Shown: positions 36,662-45,440 of the stretch, one piece after another
Layout: each line of letters begins with the position of its first letter
How positions within the stretch are numbered: the stretch's first letter is position 1
Origin: Pseudoalteromonas shioyasakiensis
GTDB taxonomy: Bacteria; Pseudomonadota; Gammaproteobacteria; Enterobacterales; Alteromonadaceae
Length of the DNA stretch: 55,719 nucleotides
Assembly: GCF_022398475.1 (NCBI RefSeq)
Contig: NZ_JAKEVM010000009.1
Location: 1 to 55,719, forward strand
Reading direction: 5' to 3'
Made by a program: the position numbers and the translations under genes
The notes under the pieces: model-generated
Database searches by the model: none
Told to the model about the DNA's origin: nothing
What the model saw: the letters and a program-made list of their open reading frames with translations, nothing else

Positions 36662-36803
36662 AAAGCTTAATTTACCCAGCAAAACCTGCCCCGTTTGCGA
36701 CAGGCCATTTATGTGGCGTAAAAAATGGCAACGTGACTGGGAGCATGTAAAGTACTGCTCAGAACGTTGCAAGCGTGAAGCAAAAAGAAATATTGGCGTT
36801 TAA
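36651..36803 (+). CDS. DUF2256 zinc-ribbon protein
   Basis: This 50-aa protein begins 11 bases before the photolyase stop codon, in a different frame. It starts [20 protein letters not shown] and continues with [22 protein letters not shown], giving two Cys pairs (C-x2-C and C-x3-C) for a probable zinc site. That pattern is the DUF2256 family, which is often next to or fused with photolyase-type genes. The overlap suggests translational coupling with the flavoprotein. The role is unknown; a DNA- or partner-binding part of the photolyase is an inference. Confidence 0.85.
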   Translation: MAHKKLNLPSKTCPVCDRPFMWRKKWQRDWEHVKYCSERCKREAKRNIGV

Positions 36804-36892
36804 GTTGCACTCATATCGTTAACTCACAGTTTTCGGCACAAAACCCTGAAAGCCTTTCACGGTTGTCGAAAAAATTTACAAAGGAGATGACG

Positions 36893-37321
36893 ATGACGAT
36901 TAAAAAATCTGCACATACGAGTTGGTCTGGTGATATTAAATCTGGCAAAGGCTATATTTCTAGTCAAAGTGGCGCGCTTGAGAAACAGCCATTTGGCTTT
37001 AACACTCGCTTTGAAGATAAGCCGGGCACTAACCCTGAAGAGCTGGTTGCAGCGGCACACAGTAGCTGTTTTAGCATGGCGCTATCGCTTGCACTAACTG
37101 AAGCAGGCTTTGTCGCTGATGACATAACGACCAAAGCAACAGTGAGTCTTGATGAAGTTGATGAGGGCTTCGAAGTGAGTCACATTGCACTTGATGTTAG
37201 TGCAAAGATAAAAGAAATTTCGAGCGAAAAGTTTGAGCAACTTTGTGAACAAACCAAGCAAGGCTGCCCTATTTCTAAACTGATGAATGCCGAAATATCA
37301 CTCACCACAACGCTTAATTAA
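36893..37321 (+). CDS. osmC: OsmC-family peroxiredoxin
   Basis: The 142-aa product is a small thiol peroxidase of the OsmC branch, reducing organic hydroperoxides in the cytoplasm. Both catalytic cysteines are visible, in AAHSSCFSMAL and KQGCPISKLM, with the conserved NPEELVAAAHSSC stretch. ATG 36893 is chosen because AAGGAG lies 6 bases upstream; ATG 36887 and a TTG further up are less likely. A hairpin terminator follows. Confidence 0.93.
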   Translation: MTIKKSAHTSWSGDIKSGKGYISSQSGALEKQPFGFNTRFEDKPGTNPEELVAAAHSSCFSMALSLALTEAGFVADDITTKATVSLDEVDEGFEVSHIALDVSAKIKEISSEKFEQLCEQTKQGCPISKLMNAEISLTTTLN

Positions 37322-37327
37322 TCTCTG

Positions 37328-37354
37328 TAGGCCAAGCACTGCTTGGCCTTTTCA
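37328..37354 (+). terminator. Terminator after osmC
   Basis: AGGCCAAGC pairs with GCTTGGCCT around a 3-4-base loop and is followed by TTTT, 7 bases after the osmC stop codon. Confidence 0.8.
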
Positions 37355-37447
37355 CAAACTAACAGACCCACAACACTTTATTACAATGTAAATACCTACT
37401 TGTTGTATTATCTTGATGAAGCAAAATCAAATACAACAAGGATATGT

Positions 37448-38239
37448 ATGTTTAAACAACTTGCCCCTATTGCTCTGGCAGCACTTGCTTATTCAAGCTG
37501 CTCGATCGCAACAGAACAACAGATGAGTAAACAATGGTTCAATAGTATCGACTATACGCACATAGAGAGTAACAGATATAGTTTTAATGCTTACCAATTA
37601 GTGAGCCATTACTACTTTGAGGAGCAGCAGAGCTCTGGGGTACTTGATGATTATGGCTACCTAGATACAGATTCCAACATCCGAGTGAATTACTTTAATA
37701 GCGATTACACTGATTATCTTGGCTTGTTTGGTGAAGGATTTTATAAAAACTGGTTTGTTACAGGTGAAATTTACGATGTTGATGATGCTGATGACTATAC
37801 CTTAGGAATAGGCTATTTATTTGCCGATGCCTTAAAGGTCTCTGTAAATAGGGATGTGCGTGAATATGGTGATGATTATTTCCGCTTAAAAGCGCAGTAT
37901 AACCTCCAAATAAACGATAAAGATTACCTTGGTTTTAGTGCAGAAACAGATGATGAACTCGACGTTTGGAATGTCTCTGCCAGATACTTTAATCATTTAA
38001 GTGGTAGCCATTACATTACTGTCGATGTTGGCCACCAAGACAGCCTTAATGATTCAGCAAGCAATGCCATGATCAGCTACTACTTCGGCGATCACTATGC
38101 CATAGGCGCAGGTTTGGATGATTCTGAACTCGTTTTACAAGGCAAGTACTTTATTAATGATAAATACTATTTAACCGCTAATTACACTGAAAGCGGCTCT
38201 GCTGAACTTTATAACCTTAAGTTTGTTGCCCAGTTTTAA
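37448..38239 (+). CDS. Putative outer-membrane beta-barrel protein
   Basis: The 263-aa product has a signal peptide (APIALAALAYSSCSIA, cleavage near residue 22) and a mature part made of alternating aromatic/polar strands rich in Tyr and Asp (YLGLFGEGFYKNWFVTGEIYD, YTLGIGYLFADALKVSVN), ending in LKFVAQF with a C-terminal Phe. This fits a small outer-membrane beta-barrel. No family name is secure; similar proteins are often called putative porins. The start at 37448 has AAGG 6 bases upstream; the longer frame would add 35 residues and hide the signal peptide. Confidence 0.75.
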   Translation: MFKQLAPIALAALAYSSCSIATEQQMSKQWFNSIDYTHIESNRYSFNAYQLVSHYYFEEQQSSGVLDDYGYLDTDSNIRVNYFNSDYTDYLGLFGEGFYKNWFVTGEIYDVDDADDYTLGIGYLFADALKVSVNRDVREYGDDYFRLKAQYNLQINDKDYLGFSAETDDELDVWNVSARYFNHLSGSHYITVDVGHQDSLNDSASNAMISYYFGDHYAIGAGLDDSELVLQGKYFINDKYYLTANYTESGSAELYNLKFVAQF

Positions 38240-38262
38240 ACTGATATGAGCCAACAGCTTTA

Positions 38263-38294
38263 AACAAAAACGCCGCTATAAAGCGGCGTTTTCA
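38263..38294. terminator. Bidirectional terminator
   Basis: A perfect AAAACGCCGCT / AGCGGCGTTTT dyad with a 4-base loop separates the convergent barrel and M20 genes. Confidence 0.9.
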
Positions 38295-38304
38295 GTTTAT
38301 AGAA

Positions 38305-39795
38305 TTACATATTACCTAGCTTAATCATCATTGCAGTGTACATTTTTAAGTTCAGTGCTAACTGCTCTTCAGTAATAAACTCATGCTCTGAGTGACCTGT
38401 GTACTTTTTACCTGGCATTGATGGACCAAATGACACCGCATTATCAAACAGCTTAGCATTTGTGCCACCACCAATTGACACAAAGCCCGCGTCTTTATCG
38501 CCGGTAAAGTGCTTAAAGATATCGAGTAATGCTTCTGCATGAGGCGCACCATCTAACAGCATTGGCGTACCAATTACCACTTTAGTGTCTTTTAACGTAA
38601 CACCATTAGTGGTTTGCCAAGCGCTAAGCGCTTCATTAATTTGCTGCTTAAGCACAGCTTCTTGTTTACCTACCGGACGACGCATATTAATCGACAATTT
38701 AATCTCGTTACCATCGCGGCTTAATAAGGTTGGCGAAACAGTCATCGGGCCCATAAAGTCATGCTTGTAACCAATTTCACCGAATTGCGCGCCGTATAAA
38801 TCAAGACCAATTAGCTGATTGATAAACTCAACTGCTTGACCATCGCTATTGTTTTCAAGATCAATACCTTTAAAGATTTCTGCAAGGTGCGCAATGGCAT
38901 TTTCACCCGCTTCTGGCTCAGATGAATGCGCTGAAATCCCCTTCACTTGGACTAACAAGCCATTGTCTTGCTCTGTCATCGCCACTTTGACGTTTTTGAG
39001 CTTAGCGACATTGTCGTGTAATTTAGCCACTGTCGCCGCATCAGCGTTATGTACTAACACGCTGGCATCTTCAGGGATTTGGCTAACAAAGGCGCCGCCT
39101 TTTAAGTCACTAACATATAAACCAGTTTGTGCAGAGGTCGCTGAGAAAGTCGGGGCAATTAAGCTCCAACCTTTTTCTGCAACAACCACAGGGTATGAAG
39201 CATCAATAGTGACTGCGTATTTTGGTTGCTGATAGGTTTTCATGAACTCTTCGAGTGGTGCCCAGTCAGACTCTTCTGCAAGGTAAACCATTAATTCAAT
39301 ACGGTTATTTAATGTAATACCCTTGTCTTTGATCGCCTTCATTGCATGCAGTGCAGTCGCAATTGCCCCTTTATCATCTTCTGTACCACGTGCAATTAGC
39401 TTTCCTGGCTCAGAGGTTTTATCCATTTTAAATGGACTTTGCTGCCATTTACTGGCATCTGCTGGTTGCACATCACCATGGGTTACTATGGTTACTTTTT
39501 CAGCTTGGTTACCCATGCCAATTAACACTGTGTAGCCTAAATCTTGATAATCAAAACCAAACTGCGCCGCTTTCATTTTTAAGAACGACTTAAAGCCAAT
39601 GAAATCTGGGTTATCAGGAGTCGCTAGACCTTCTTTATTTACCGTTGGATACGAAACTAAATTCTCTAAGGTATGAATTTGCGCTTGTTGATATTGCTCT
39701 ACCGCGTAGTTAGCCAGCTTTTCACTTTGCTCAGACACAGCAGCCTGACTAGAGAAAGCACTTAATAAAAATGCAGCAAGTAATGAATGTTTCAA
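38305..39795 (-). CDS. Exported M20-family dipeptidase (PepV-like)
   Basis: The 496-aa product is a zinc exopeptidase of the M20 family, closest in layout to dipeptidase PepV. A signal peptide is present (LLAAFLLSAFSSQA-AV). Metal-site motifs are VTHGDVQPAD, ARGTEDDKGAIATALHAM, YLAEESDWAPLEEF and, near the end, GPSMPGKKYTGHSEHEF with the last His ligand. The dimerisation/lid domain lies between. It should cleave dipeptides or related substrates in the periplasm. It stands alone on the minus strand. Confidence 0.9.
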   Translation of the reverse strand: MKHSLLAAFLLSAFSSQAAVSEQSEKLANYAVEQYQQAQIHTLENLVSYPTVNKEGLATPDNPDFIGFKSFLKMKAAQFGFDYQDLGYTVLIGMGNQAEKVTIVTHGDVQPADASKWQQSPFKMDKTSEPGKLIARGTEDDKGAIATALHAMKAIKDKGITLNNRIELMVYLAEESDWAPLEEFMKTYQQPKYAVTIDASYPVVVAEKGWSLIAPTFSATSAQTGLYVSDLKGGAFVSQIPEDASVLVHNADAATVAKLHDNVAKLKNVKVAMTEQDNGLLVQVKGISAHSSEPEAGENAIAHLAEIFKGIDLENNSDGQAVEFINQLIGLDLYGAQFGEIGYKHDFMGPMTVSPTLLSRDGNEIKLSINMRRPVGKQEAVLKQQINEALSAWQTTNGVTLKDTKVVIGTPMLLDGAPHAEALLDIFKHFTGDKDAGFVSIGGGTNAKLFDNAVSFGPSMPGKKYTGHSEHEFITEEQLALNLKMYTAMMIKLGNM

Positions 39796-39951
39796 GATAA
39801 GCTCCAGAGTTTAAGAAGGTTTTTAGAAAGTCGCCTTGATTGTAACGCTTATAACGCCGACATAACATCTCTAATTCAAGCAAAATAGATCGCTTAAAAA
39901 TACCAACAAGGTACAATAGCCACTCACCCTATTAATTCGTTTGTTAGACTC

Positions 39952-40098
39952 ATGAACCGCAGAAAAAAGATCTTCACTAAACTTAAGCAAAAAGATAAGC
40001 GTGCCAATGCAAAATTGCATAAAAGCAATAAACCGGCATATATTTCAAAGGCAGAACGCGAAAAATTAGCACAGCAAGAAGCTGAGCAGGAAAGTTAA
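39952..40098 (+). CDS. DUF2986-family small basic protein
   Basis: This 48-aa protein begins MNRRKKIFTKLKQKDKRANAK-type and ends with KPAYISKAEREKLAQQEAEQ. The basic, helical start followed by a KP-x-YISKAER motif is typical of DUF2986, found mainly in marine gammaproteobacteria such as Pseudoalteromonas, Shewanella and Vibrio. It is rich in Lys and Arg and may bind RNA or the ribosome; its role is not known. No neighbouring gene is coupled to it. The first REP array starts 25 bases after its stop. Confidence 0.78.
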   Translation: MNRRKKIFTKLKQKDKRANAKLHKSNKPAYISKAEREKLAQQEAEQES

Positions 40099-40122
40099 AA
40101 TACCTAGCGGTCAGCGGTAAGG

Positions 40123-40442
40123 TTGTAGGCGCGATTTTACATCGCGCAATATAAAAAGATAACGCGCGAAATAAATTTCACACCTACATCAAAAAACGTG
40201 GGAGCGGCTTTAGCCGTGAATAAAGTAAAGCTGTTCGGCGTTAAAACGCCTCCTACACCGTAGGTGTCACGCTTGCTTAGCGCGTCTCAACCACCACACA
40301 AAAAAACACCCTCGCGCGAAATAAATTTCACGCCTACAACACCTCAATTCACATTTGTATCGGACACGTGATCTGACTCGCTAACTTTACTCGCGTAGCT
40401 AGATACTCTGGTTTTCAAACTGAAAGCTGAAATCTGACGGCT
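40123..40442 (+). repeat. REP/BIME-like array, copy A
   Basis: This roughly 320-bp stretch holds six short palindromic units sharing a GTAGGxG-type head and alternating in orientation: 40125-40147 (+), 40163-40187 (-), 40198-40221 (+), 40237-40256 (-), 40260-40286 (+) and 40313-40337 (-). Each encloses a different small stem, for example GCGCGAT/ATCGCGC, CGGCT/AGCCG and GGCGTT/AACGCC. It continues into a unique 70-bp tail and a degenerate CTGAAAGCTG tract. A second copy in the same orientation lies at 45066. No coding frame is supported. Confidence 0.8.
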
Positions 40443-40595
40443 CATCATTCTCTTTGTACACTCTGGTTTCGCGCGTAGAAATTTCACGCCTAGCAACTCA
40501 ACTCTTTTCACACTCATTCACAAATTGTGCTTCACATAGTTCCGATTTTTAAGTATTTTAAAATTAATAAAATAACAACAATAAGATACAAGGGA
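40443..40595. other. Intergenic region before the lipoprotein gene
   Basis: This stretch holds one further REP-like unit at about 40468-40494 (GAAATTTC core, ending CACGCCTAG) and probably the promoter of the lipoprotein-peptidase operon. Nothing else is supported. Confidence 0.45.
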
Positions 40596-41147
40596 ATGAG
40601 AAGTTTATTGCTGCTTAGCTGTGCGCTTTTGTTAAGTGCATGCGCATCTAAAGTTACCAACATAAAAGAAGACCGAGACACACTATCTAAAGCCGATGAA
40701 GGCTACCTACTGATTGGCATTGAAACTAACCGCAGTTTAAAAGCCATTTATATTGATGGTCCAAAATCGCTTGTTCTTACGGCTAAGGACATTCGAAGTG
40801 GTAGCAATTATATTTTAGCGAATCTACCATTGGGTGATTACACCATCACACGCTTAAACTTAAATCGATATTCCTATCTTGAATTTGATAACGATGAAGA
40901 AAGTTGGCAATTCACTCTTTCTGCTAAAAAAATCAACTATGTAGGTCATTTAGATATTACCACGGTAGGTTTTTGGTATACCCGCTCTCACATTGTTTTA
41001 GAAAACCGAAGCTCTGAAGCACTGCAATACATGGAACAAAACTTCCCAACGATTTTGTCTGGTCGCTCGCTAAATTATGGCGGCCCAGGGGAAGACTCAT
41101 TCTTTGATTATTTGGGACAAACATTTTCGCAGCAGGAAGCAAAATAA
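40596..41147 (+). CDS. Lipoprotein of unknown function
   Basis: The 183-aa product has a lipoprotein signal (LLLLSCALLLSACASK, lipidated Cys at about residue 16). The mature part is beta-rich (GYLLIGIETNRSLKAIYIDGP, YILANLPLGDYTITRLNLN, YVGHLDITTVG), similar in feel to small carboxypeptidase-regulatory-like or transthyretin-like domains. No family is secure. ATG 40596 is chosen for the signal; the ribosome binding site AAGG is close (about 2 bases), so the exact start is open. Its stop overlaps the start of the S9 peptidase by one base (TAATG), so the two are coupled. Confidence 0.72.
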   Translation: MRSLLLLSCALLLSACASKVTNIKEDRDTLSKADEGYLLIGIETNRSLKAIYIDGPKSLVLTAKDIRSGSNYILANLPLGDYTITRLNLNRYSYLEFDNDEESWQFTLSAKKINYVGHLDITTVGFWYTRSHIVLENRSSEALQYMEQNFPTILSGRSLNYGGPGEDSFFDYLGQTFSQQEAK

Positions 41148-44014
41148 TGAAAAAGCTACTTATCTTATTATTTTTTATTTTTCCCTTGCATGCTGAAATG
41201 TTATCGAGTGAAGACTTAATGTATTCGCCCGATCAAAGCCAAGTTATGGTTTCGCCCAGTGGCCGCTGGATCAGCTTTTTAGAAGCGCAAGAAGACAAAA
41301 CCAAAACTCTCAATATCATCGATATAAAAACGATGGAAATGTACTATGCAGTTAAACTCAAGGAACAGGATAATTTTCTTCATTATGAATGGTTGAGTAA
41401 TGACAACATTTTCGTTCGTGTAAGTAGTAAGTATGACTCTGACTACAGCGCAGTGATCAATGTCACAGAAAGTGAAGAAAAGCCAAAGTTCGAACAGCAT
41501 AGAGTCACAACCAAAGGATACATGGTTGATAGGTTATTAAACGATGCTGAACACATTTTATTCGCAAAACCAGATAAAAAGAATACGCATATTTATAAGG
41601 TTCCCCTCACTATCTTGTATAAAGATAACCTAAGCTCCTTCTCCCCCATAGAGAAGGGTTTAAAAGGCGCTAGCAGCTATTTTTTTGATGAGCATAAACA
41701 GCAATTATTTACTGTTAAATTTGATATTGATGAAAAAAGCTTACAGTTTTTCTACAAGGTTATCGGGAGTGATAAGTGGATAGCACTTTTTACACTCTCA
41801 GACGCCGATTATCAGTTTTTACCAATTGGATTTACTGACCAAGATCACCTTGCCGTCATTACCAACAAAAATACCGATAAGAGCCAGGTGAGCCTTTTTA
41901 ATATCAACACACAAGAAATCACCGACACACTCTATCAACACCCAAAATATGACATTCAGTCGGCAGAACTTGATGATAACGGCAAACTTATCGCCGCCTC
42001 GTATATCAAACATGGTAAATATACGACTGACTATTTTGTGGATACGTATAAACAGTTGCATAGCAAAGTTGCTGAAGCATTAGGGGATGAGCAATTCTTC
42101 TGGGTAAATAGCTCATTAGATGGAAAAAACCATATTCTTTACAACCATTCCTCAACGATTCCAGGTAAATATTTCTTATATAACGCCGAAGCTAACCACA
42201 TTGAATTATTATTCTCTACCGATAAAAATGAAAACGTTAAGTACGCCAAAACAACGTTCTTTAACTTCAAAGCCTACGATGGAACTAACCTTGAAGGTTA
42301 CTTAACCAAACCCATTAACAACGATAAGCAGGTATTATTAGTGATGCCACATGGTGGTCCAATAGGTATTCGTGAAAGTGATGAATTTAGCCCTGAAGTA
42401 CAATACCTTGCCTCTCGTGGCTTTTCTATTTTACGTGTTAATTTCAGGGGCTCAGCAGGGTTTGGTAAAGAGTTTTTAGAAAGCGGTGTTGGTCAATTTG
42501 GTAACCTTATCGAACAAGACATTTCTGCCGCAGTGGCTCATATTCGTTCACAACATAGCTTTAAACATACCTGCTCTATGGGCGCAAGCTATGGTGGTTA
42601 TTCTGCGGTGATGCTGGCAATTAAACACCCTGATATTTATGAATGCGTGATTGCAAGTTTTGGTATTTATGACTTACCTCTACTTTATAACGCAAGTAAT
42701 ATCGCTTTAACTAAAGATTATCAAGCGCTTATAGAACGTACTGTTGGTGAATATAACCAAGATTTAAAAGATATTTCCCCCGTCTATCAGGCTACATCTT
42801 TAAAAGCCCCTGTTCTTATTATTGCTGGCAAACAAGATGAAATATCGGGCTTTGAGCAAAGTAATCGCTTTTACTATGTTTTAAAGCGTTTAGGTCATGA
42901 TGTTGAAAAAGCGTTTTTCGAACGCTCTGGGCATGGTCATCAGATTTGGTATTACGATCAAGTAGAAGCAGCTTTAGCTAACGACTTTATTGAAAGAAAA
43001 CTTAATCTAAACAGTACATTAACTAATTATATTGAATCTGAAAAGAAAGCGGTTCAACGTGATGCCATATTGTTAGCAGATACATTTGACAGTAAAACAA
43101 TAGAAACTGATCGTACAAAAGAAAGCTTTGAATACTACCAATTAGCGGCCAACTTAGATCATGATCGAGCCATGTTTAATGTCGGTAGTTATTATCATCG
43201 TGGCGATAATAGGCCTATTGATATTAAAAAAGCTATTGAGTATTACAGCCGCTCGGCGGAATTAGGCTATGAGAATGCAAAAGAAAGACTAAGTTTTATC
43301 TATTCCTATAGTTTACTTGTGGAGCCTGACTTCAAAAAAGCTCAAAAGTACTCTCAAGAACTTTATGATAAAGAGCAAACTGTTAAAAACGCATTTAACT
43401 TAGCAGTAGTCAATTGCATTGCTGATATTAAATTTAGAAATACAGAAAAGTGTTTAAGCTTAATAGAAGAGTATGCTGAAAAAGTTGGCAATAACTCAAA
43501 CGGAGAAGTTAGAGAGCAGATAGCCCTGCTAATGCTGGAAGGTCAATACTCGACTCAAGAACGAGAAAGGCTTCAGAAAGTAATTAAAAAACTGTATGGG
43601 CTTGATTATCCAAATGCGATTTTAGAGTTAGAGCGGGCTGGATTATTTAAACTAGTTTTATCTGAAAAATTTAATGGCCGTTCTAGTGTCGAGCAACTCA
43701 GTGAAGATACGGAATTTTCATATACACTGAACGAAAAACAGCGCTTTGGAATCGAGTTTTCAATGAACCGAGAGGGTATTGATAATCGTAAGGATCGCTT
43801 GGTTATATTTACCAAATGGCACTTCAAACCAAGCTCTCCTGAAGAAAATGAAAATGTTTATTACCAAACTTTATGGGGCAGCCCTCTTGATGAATGGTTT
43901 ACCTACCGCACTTTAGATGAAACATCGACGCCAGGTACGTGGACTTTAGATGTGATGGGCGCAAACCAACAATTGCTCTATCAAAACACCTTTAAAGTGA
44001 CGGCTATCAACTAA
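41147..44014 (+). CDS. Exported S9 peptidase fused to Sel1-like repeats
   Basis: This 955-aa protein joins several parts. A signal peptide (LLILLFFIFPLHA) is followed by a beta-propeller-like region (about 25-370) and an S9 alpha/beta hydrolase domain with Ser481 in GASYGGYS, Asp564 in GKQDEI and His596 in SGHGHQIW. After about residue 650 come Sel1-like helical repeats (AMFNVGSYYHRGDNRPIDIKKAIEYYSRSAELGYENAKERL). The last about 105 residues form a beta-rich domain ending PGTWTLDVMGANQQLLYQNTFKV, which resembles DUF3859-type domains; that is tentative. The enzyme is probably active in the periplasm, coupled to the lipoprotein before it. The C-terminal half is more AT-rich than the rest. Confidence 0.88.
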   Translation: MKKLLILLFFIFPLHAEMLSSEDLMYSPDQSQVMVSPSGRWISFLEAQEDKTKTLNIIDIKTMEMYYAVKLKEQDNFLHYEWLSNDNIFVRVSSKYDSDYSAVINVTESEEKPKFEQHRVTTKGYMVDRLLNDAEHILFAKPDKKNTHIYKVPLTILYKDNLSSFSPIEKGLKGASSYFFDEHKQQLFTVKFDIDEKSLQFFYKVIGSDKWIALFTLSDADYQFLPIGFTDQDHLAVITNKNTDKSQVSLFNINTQEITDTLYQHPKYDIQSAELDDNGKLIAASYIKHGKYTTDYFVDTYKQLHSKVAEALGDEQFFWVNSSLDGKNHILYNHSSTIPGKYFLYNAEANHIELLFSTDKNENVKYAKTTFFNFKAYDGTNLEGYLTKPINNDKQVLLVMPHGGPIGIRESDEFSPEVQYLASRGFSILRVNFRGSAGFGKEFLESGVGQFGNLIEQDISAAVAHIRSQHSFKHTCSMGASYGGYSAVMLAIKHPDIYECVIASFGIYDLPLLYNASNIALTKDYQALIERTVGEYNQDLKDISPVYQATSLKAPVLIIAGKQDEISGFEQSNRFYYVLKRLGHDVEKAFFERSGHGHQIWYYDQVEAALANDFIERKLNLNSTLTNYIESEKKAVQRDAILLADTFDSKTIETDRTKESFEYYQLAANLDHDRAMFNVGSYYHRGDNRPIDIKKAIEYYSRSAELGYENAKERLSFIYSYSLLVEPDFKKAQKYSQELYDKEQTVKNAFNLAVVNCIADIKFRNTEKCLSLIEEYAEKVGNNSNGEVREQIALLMLEGQYSTQERERLQKVIKKLYGLDYPNAILELERAGLFKLVLSEKFNGRSSVEQLSEDTEFSYTLNEKQRFGIEFSMNREGIDNRKDRLVIFTKWHFKPSSPEENENVYYQTLWGSPLDEWFTYRTLDETSTPGTWTLDVMGANQQLLYQNTFKVTAIN

Positions 44015-44048
44015 ACTCAAAATGCGCAATTTCAATCAGGTAACGACT

Positions 44049-44074
44049 TAGGGGCCATGGCAAACTGGCCCCAC
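44049..44074 (+). terminator. Hairpin after the S9-Sel1 gene
   Basis: GGGGCCA pairs with TGGCCCC across an 8-base loop. No T run follows, so termination here is uncertain. Confidence 0.4.
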
Positions 44075-44099
44075 TTCTGAAAAGCATTAACGAGTAACC

Positions 44100-44957
44100 A
44101 TGAAAACGAAGCAACAACAACGCATTGAGCTGGTCTGTGATTACATTAGCCAGCACCTTGATGAACCTTTATCACTGGAGACACTCAGTGAGGTGGCATG
44201 TTGTTCGAAATATCATTTTCATCGTTTATTTGCCGCTGGAGTTGGCCTAAGCGTTACCAAATATGCGCAGCTTGCGCGCTTAAAGCGAGCCTCATTTCGA
44301 CTTGCATTTGAACATCAACTTAAAATTATTGATGTTGCATTAGAAGCGCAATTTGATAGCCCAGAAGCATTTAGTCGTGCTTTTAAGCGCACCTTTACGC
44401 AGTCGCCAAGCGAATTCAGAAGCAAACCAAACTGGCCTAATTGGCACTCACAGTTTGAATTTTCATTACCTGACAAAAAGGTTTGCCCTATGAATGTAAA
44501 CATTGTTGATTTTAAAGCACAACCGGTGGCTTTATTAACCCACCTAGGCGCTGCTAATACCCTGATGAATACCGCTGCACAATTTATTGAGTGGCGAAAA
44601 GAATCAGGCTTTTCACCTGTTAAAACCAGTAAAACGTATGGGATCCCGTATAGCGATCCGGCCACCACTGAAGACCATGCATTTCGTTTTGACTTTGCAG
44701 GCAGTATCACCTCACCGATTACTGAAAACCCGCAAGGTGTGCGAAATGGTGAAATTCCAGCAGGACGCTGCGCCGTTGTTCGTCATAATGGCTCTCATGA
44801 CACCATTAGCGATACAGTTTACTACTTATACCGTGAATGGCTGGTGCAAAGCGGCGAAGAAGTCAGAGACTTCCCGTGCTTCTTTCATTACCTCAACCTC
44901 ATCCATGAAGTTGATGAATGTGACCTGCAAACGGATATATATTTGCCGATAAAATGA
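44100..44957 (+). CDS. AraC-family regulator with GyrI-like effector domain
   Basis: The 285-aa product has an N-terminal AraC/XylS double helix-turn-helix (about 5-105; SLETLSEVACCSKYHFHRLFAAGVGLSVTKYAQLARLKRA and the second helix pair FDSPEAFSRAFKRTFTQSPSEFR) and a C-terminal GyrI/BacR-type effector-binding domain (about 125-285). This is the Rob/SoxS-like arrangement with the DNA-binding part first. Such regulators bind drugs or small hydrophobic ligands. Target genes are unknown. The tandem heptamer and REP array B follow directly. Confidence 0.9.
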   Translation: MKTKQQQRIELVCDYISQHLDEPLSLETLSEVACCSKYHFHRLFAAGVGLSVTKYAQLARLKRASFRLAFEHQLKIIDVALEAQFDSPEAFSRAFKRTFTQSPSEFRSKPNWPNWHSQFEFSLPDKKVCPMNVNIVDFKAQPVALLTHLGAANTLMNTAAQFIEWRKESGFSPVKTSKTYGIPYSDPATTEDHAFRFDFAGSITSPITENPQGVRNGEIPAGRCAVVRHNGSHDTISDTVYYLYREWLVQSGEEVRDFPCFFHYLNLIHEVDECDLQTDIYLPIK

Positions 44958-44967
44958 TTGCGAGTTT

Positions 44968-45064
<97 letters not shown>

Positions 45065-45065
45065 A

Positions 45066-45393
45066 TTGTAGGCGCGATTTTATATCGCGCAATATAAAAA
45101 GATAACGCGCGAAATAAATTTCACGCCTACATCAAAAAACGTGGGAGCGGCTTTAGCCGTGAATAAAATAAAGCTGTTCGGCGTTAAAACGCCTCCTACA
45201 CCGTAGGCGTCGCGCTTGCTTGGCGCGTCTCAACCACCACTCAATACAAGCACCCTCGCGCGAAATAAATTTCACGCCTACGACAGCTTATTTCACATTT
45301 GTATCGGACACGTGACCTGACTCGCTAACTTTACTCTCGTAACTAGAAACTCTGGTTTTTAATCTGATAGCTGACGGCTGATAGCTGACAGCT
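45066..45393 (+). repeat. REP/BIME-like array, copy B
   Basis: This is a close copy of array A in the same orientation. The six units lie at 45068-45090 (+), 45106-45130 (-), 45141-45164 (+), 45180-45199 (-), 45203-45229 (+) and 45257-45281 (-). A shared tail runs through GTATCGGACACGTGA and CTCGCTAACTTTACT to CTCTGGTTTT. A degenerate CTGATAGCTGACGGCTG tract ends it. By eye the copies differ at only scattered positions over about 290 bp. The rest of the gap to 45440 holds no gene. Confidence 0.8.
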
Positions 45394-45440
45394 CTCTTTC
45401 CCCTAGCAACTCGCTAACTTTACTCTAGCAGCTCCCTTCC

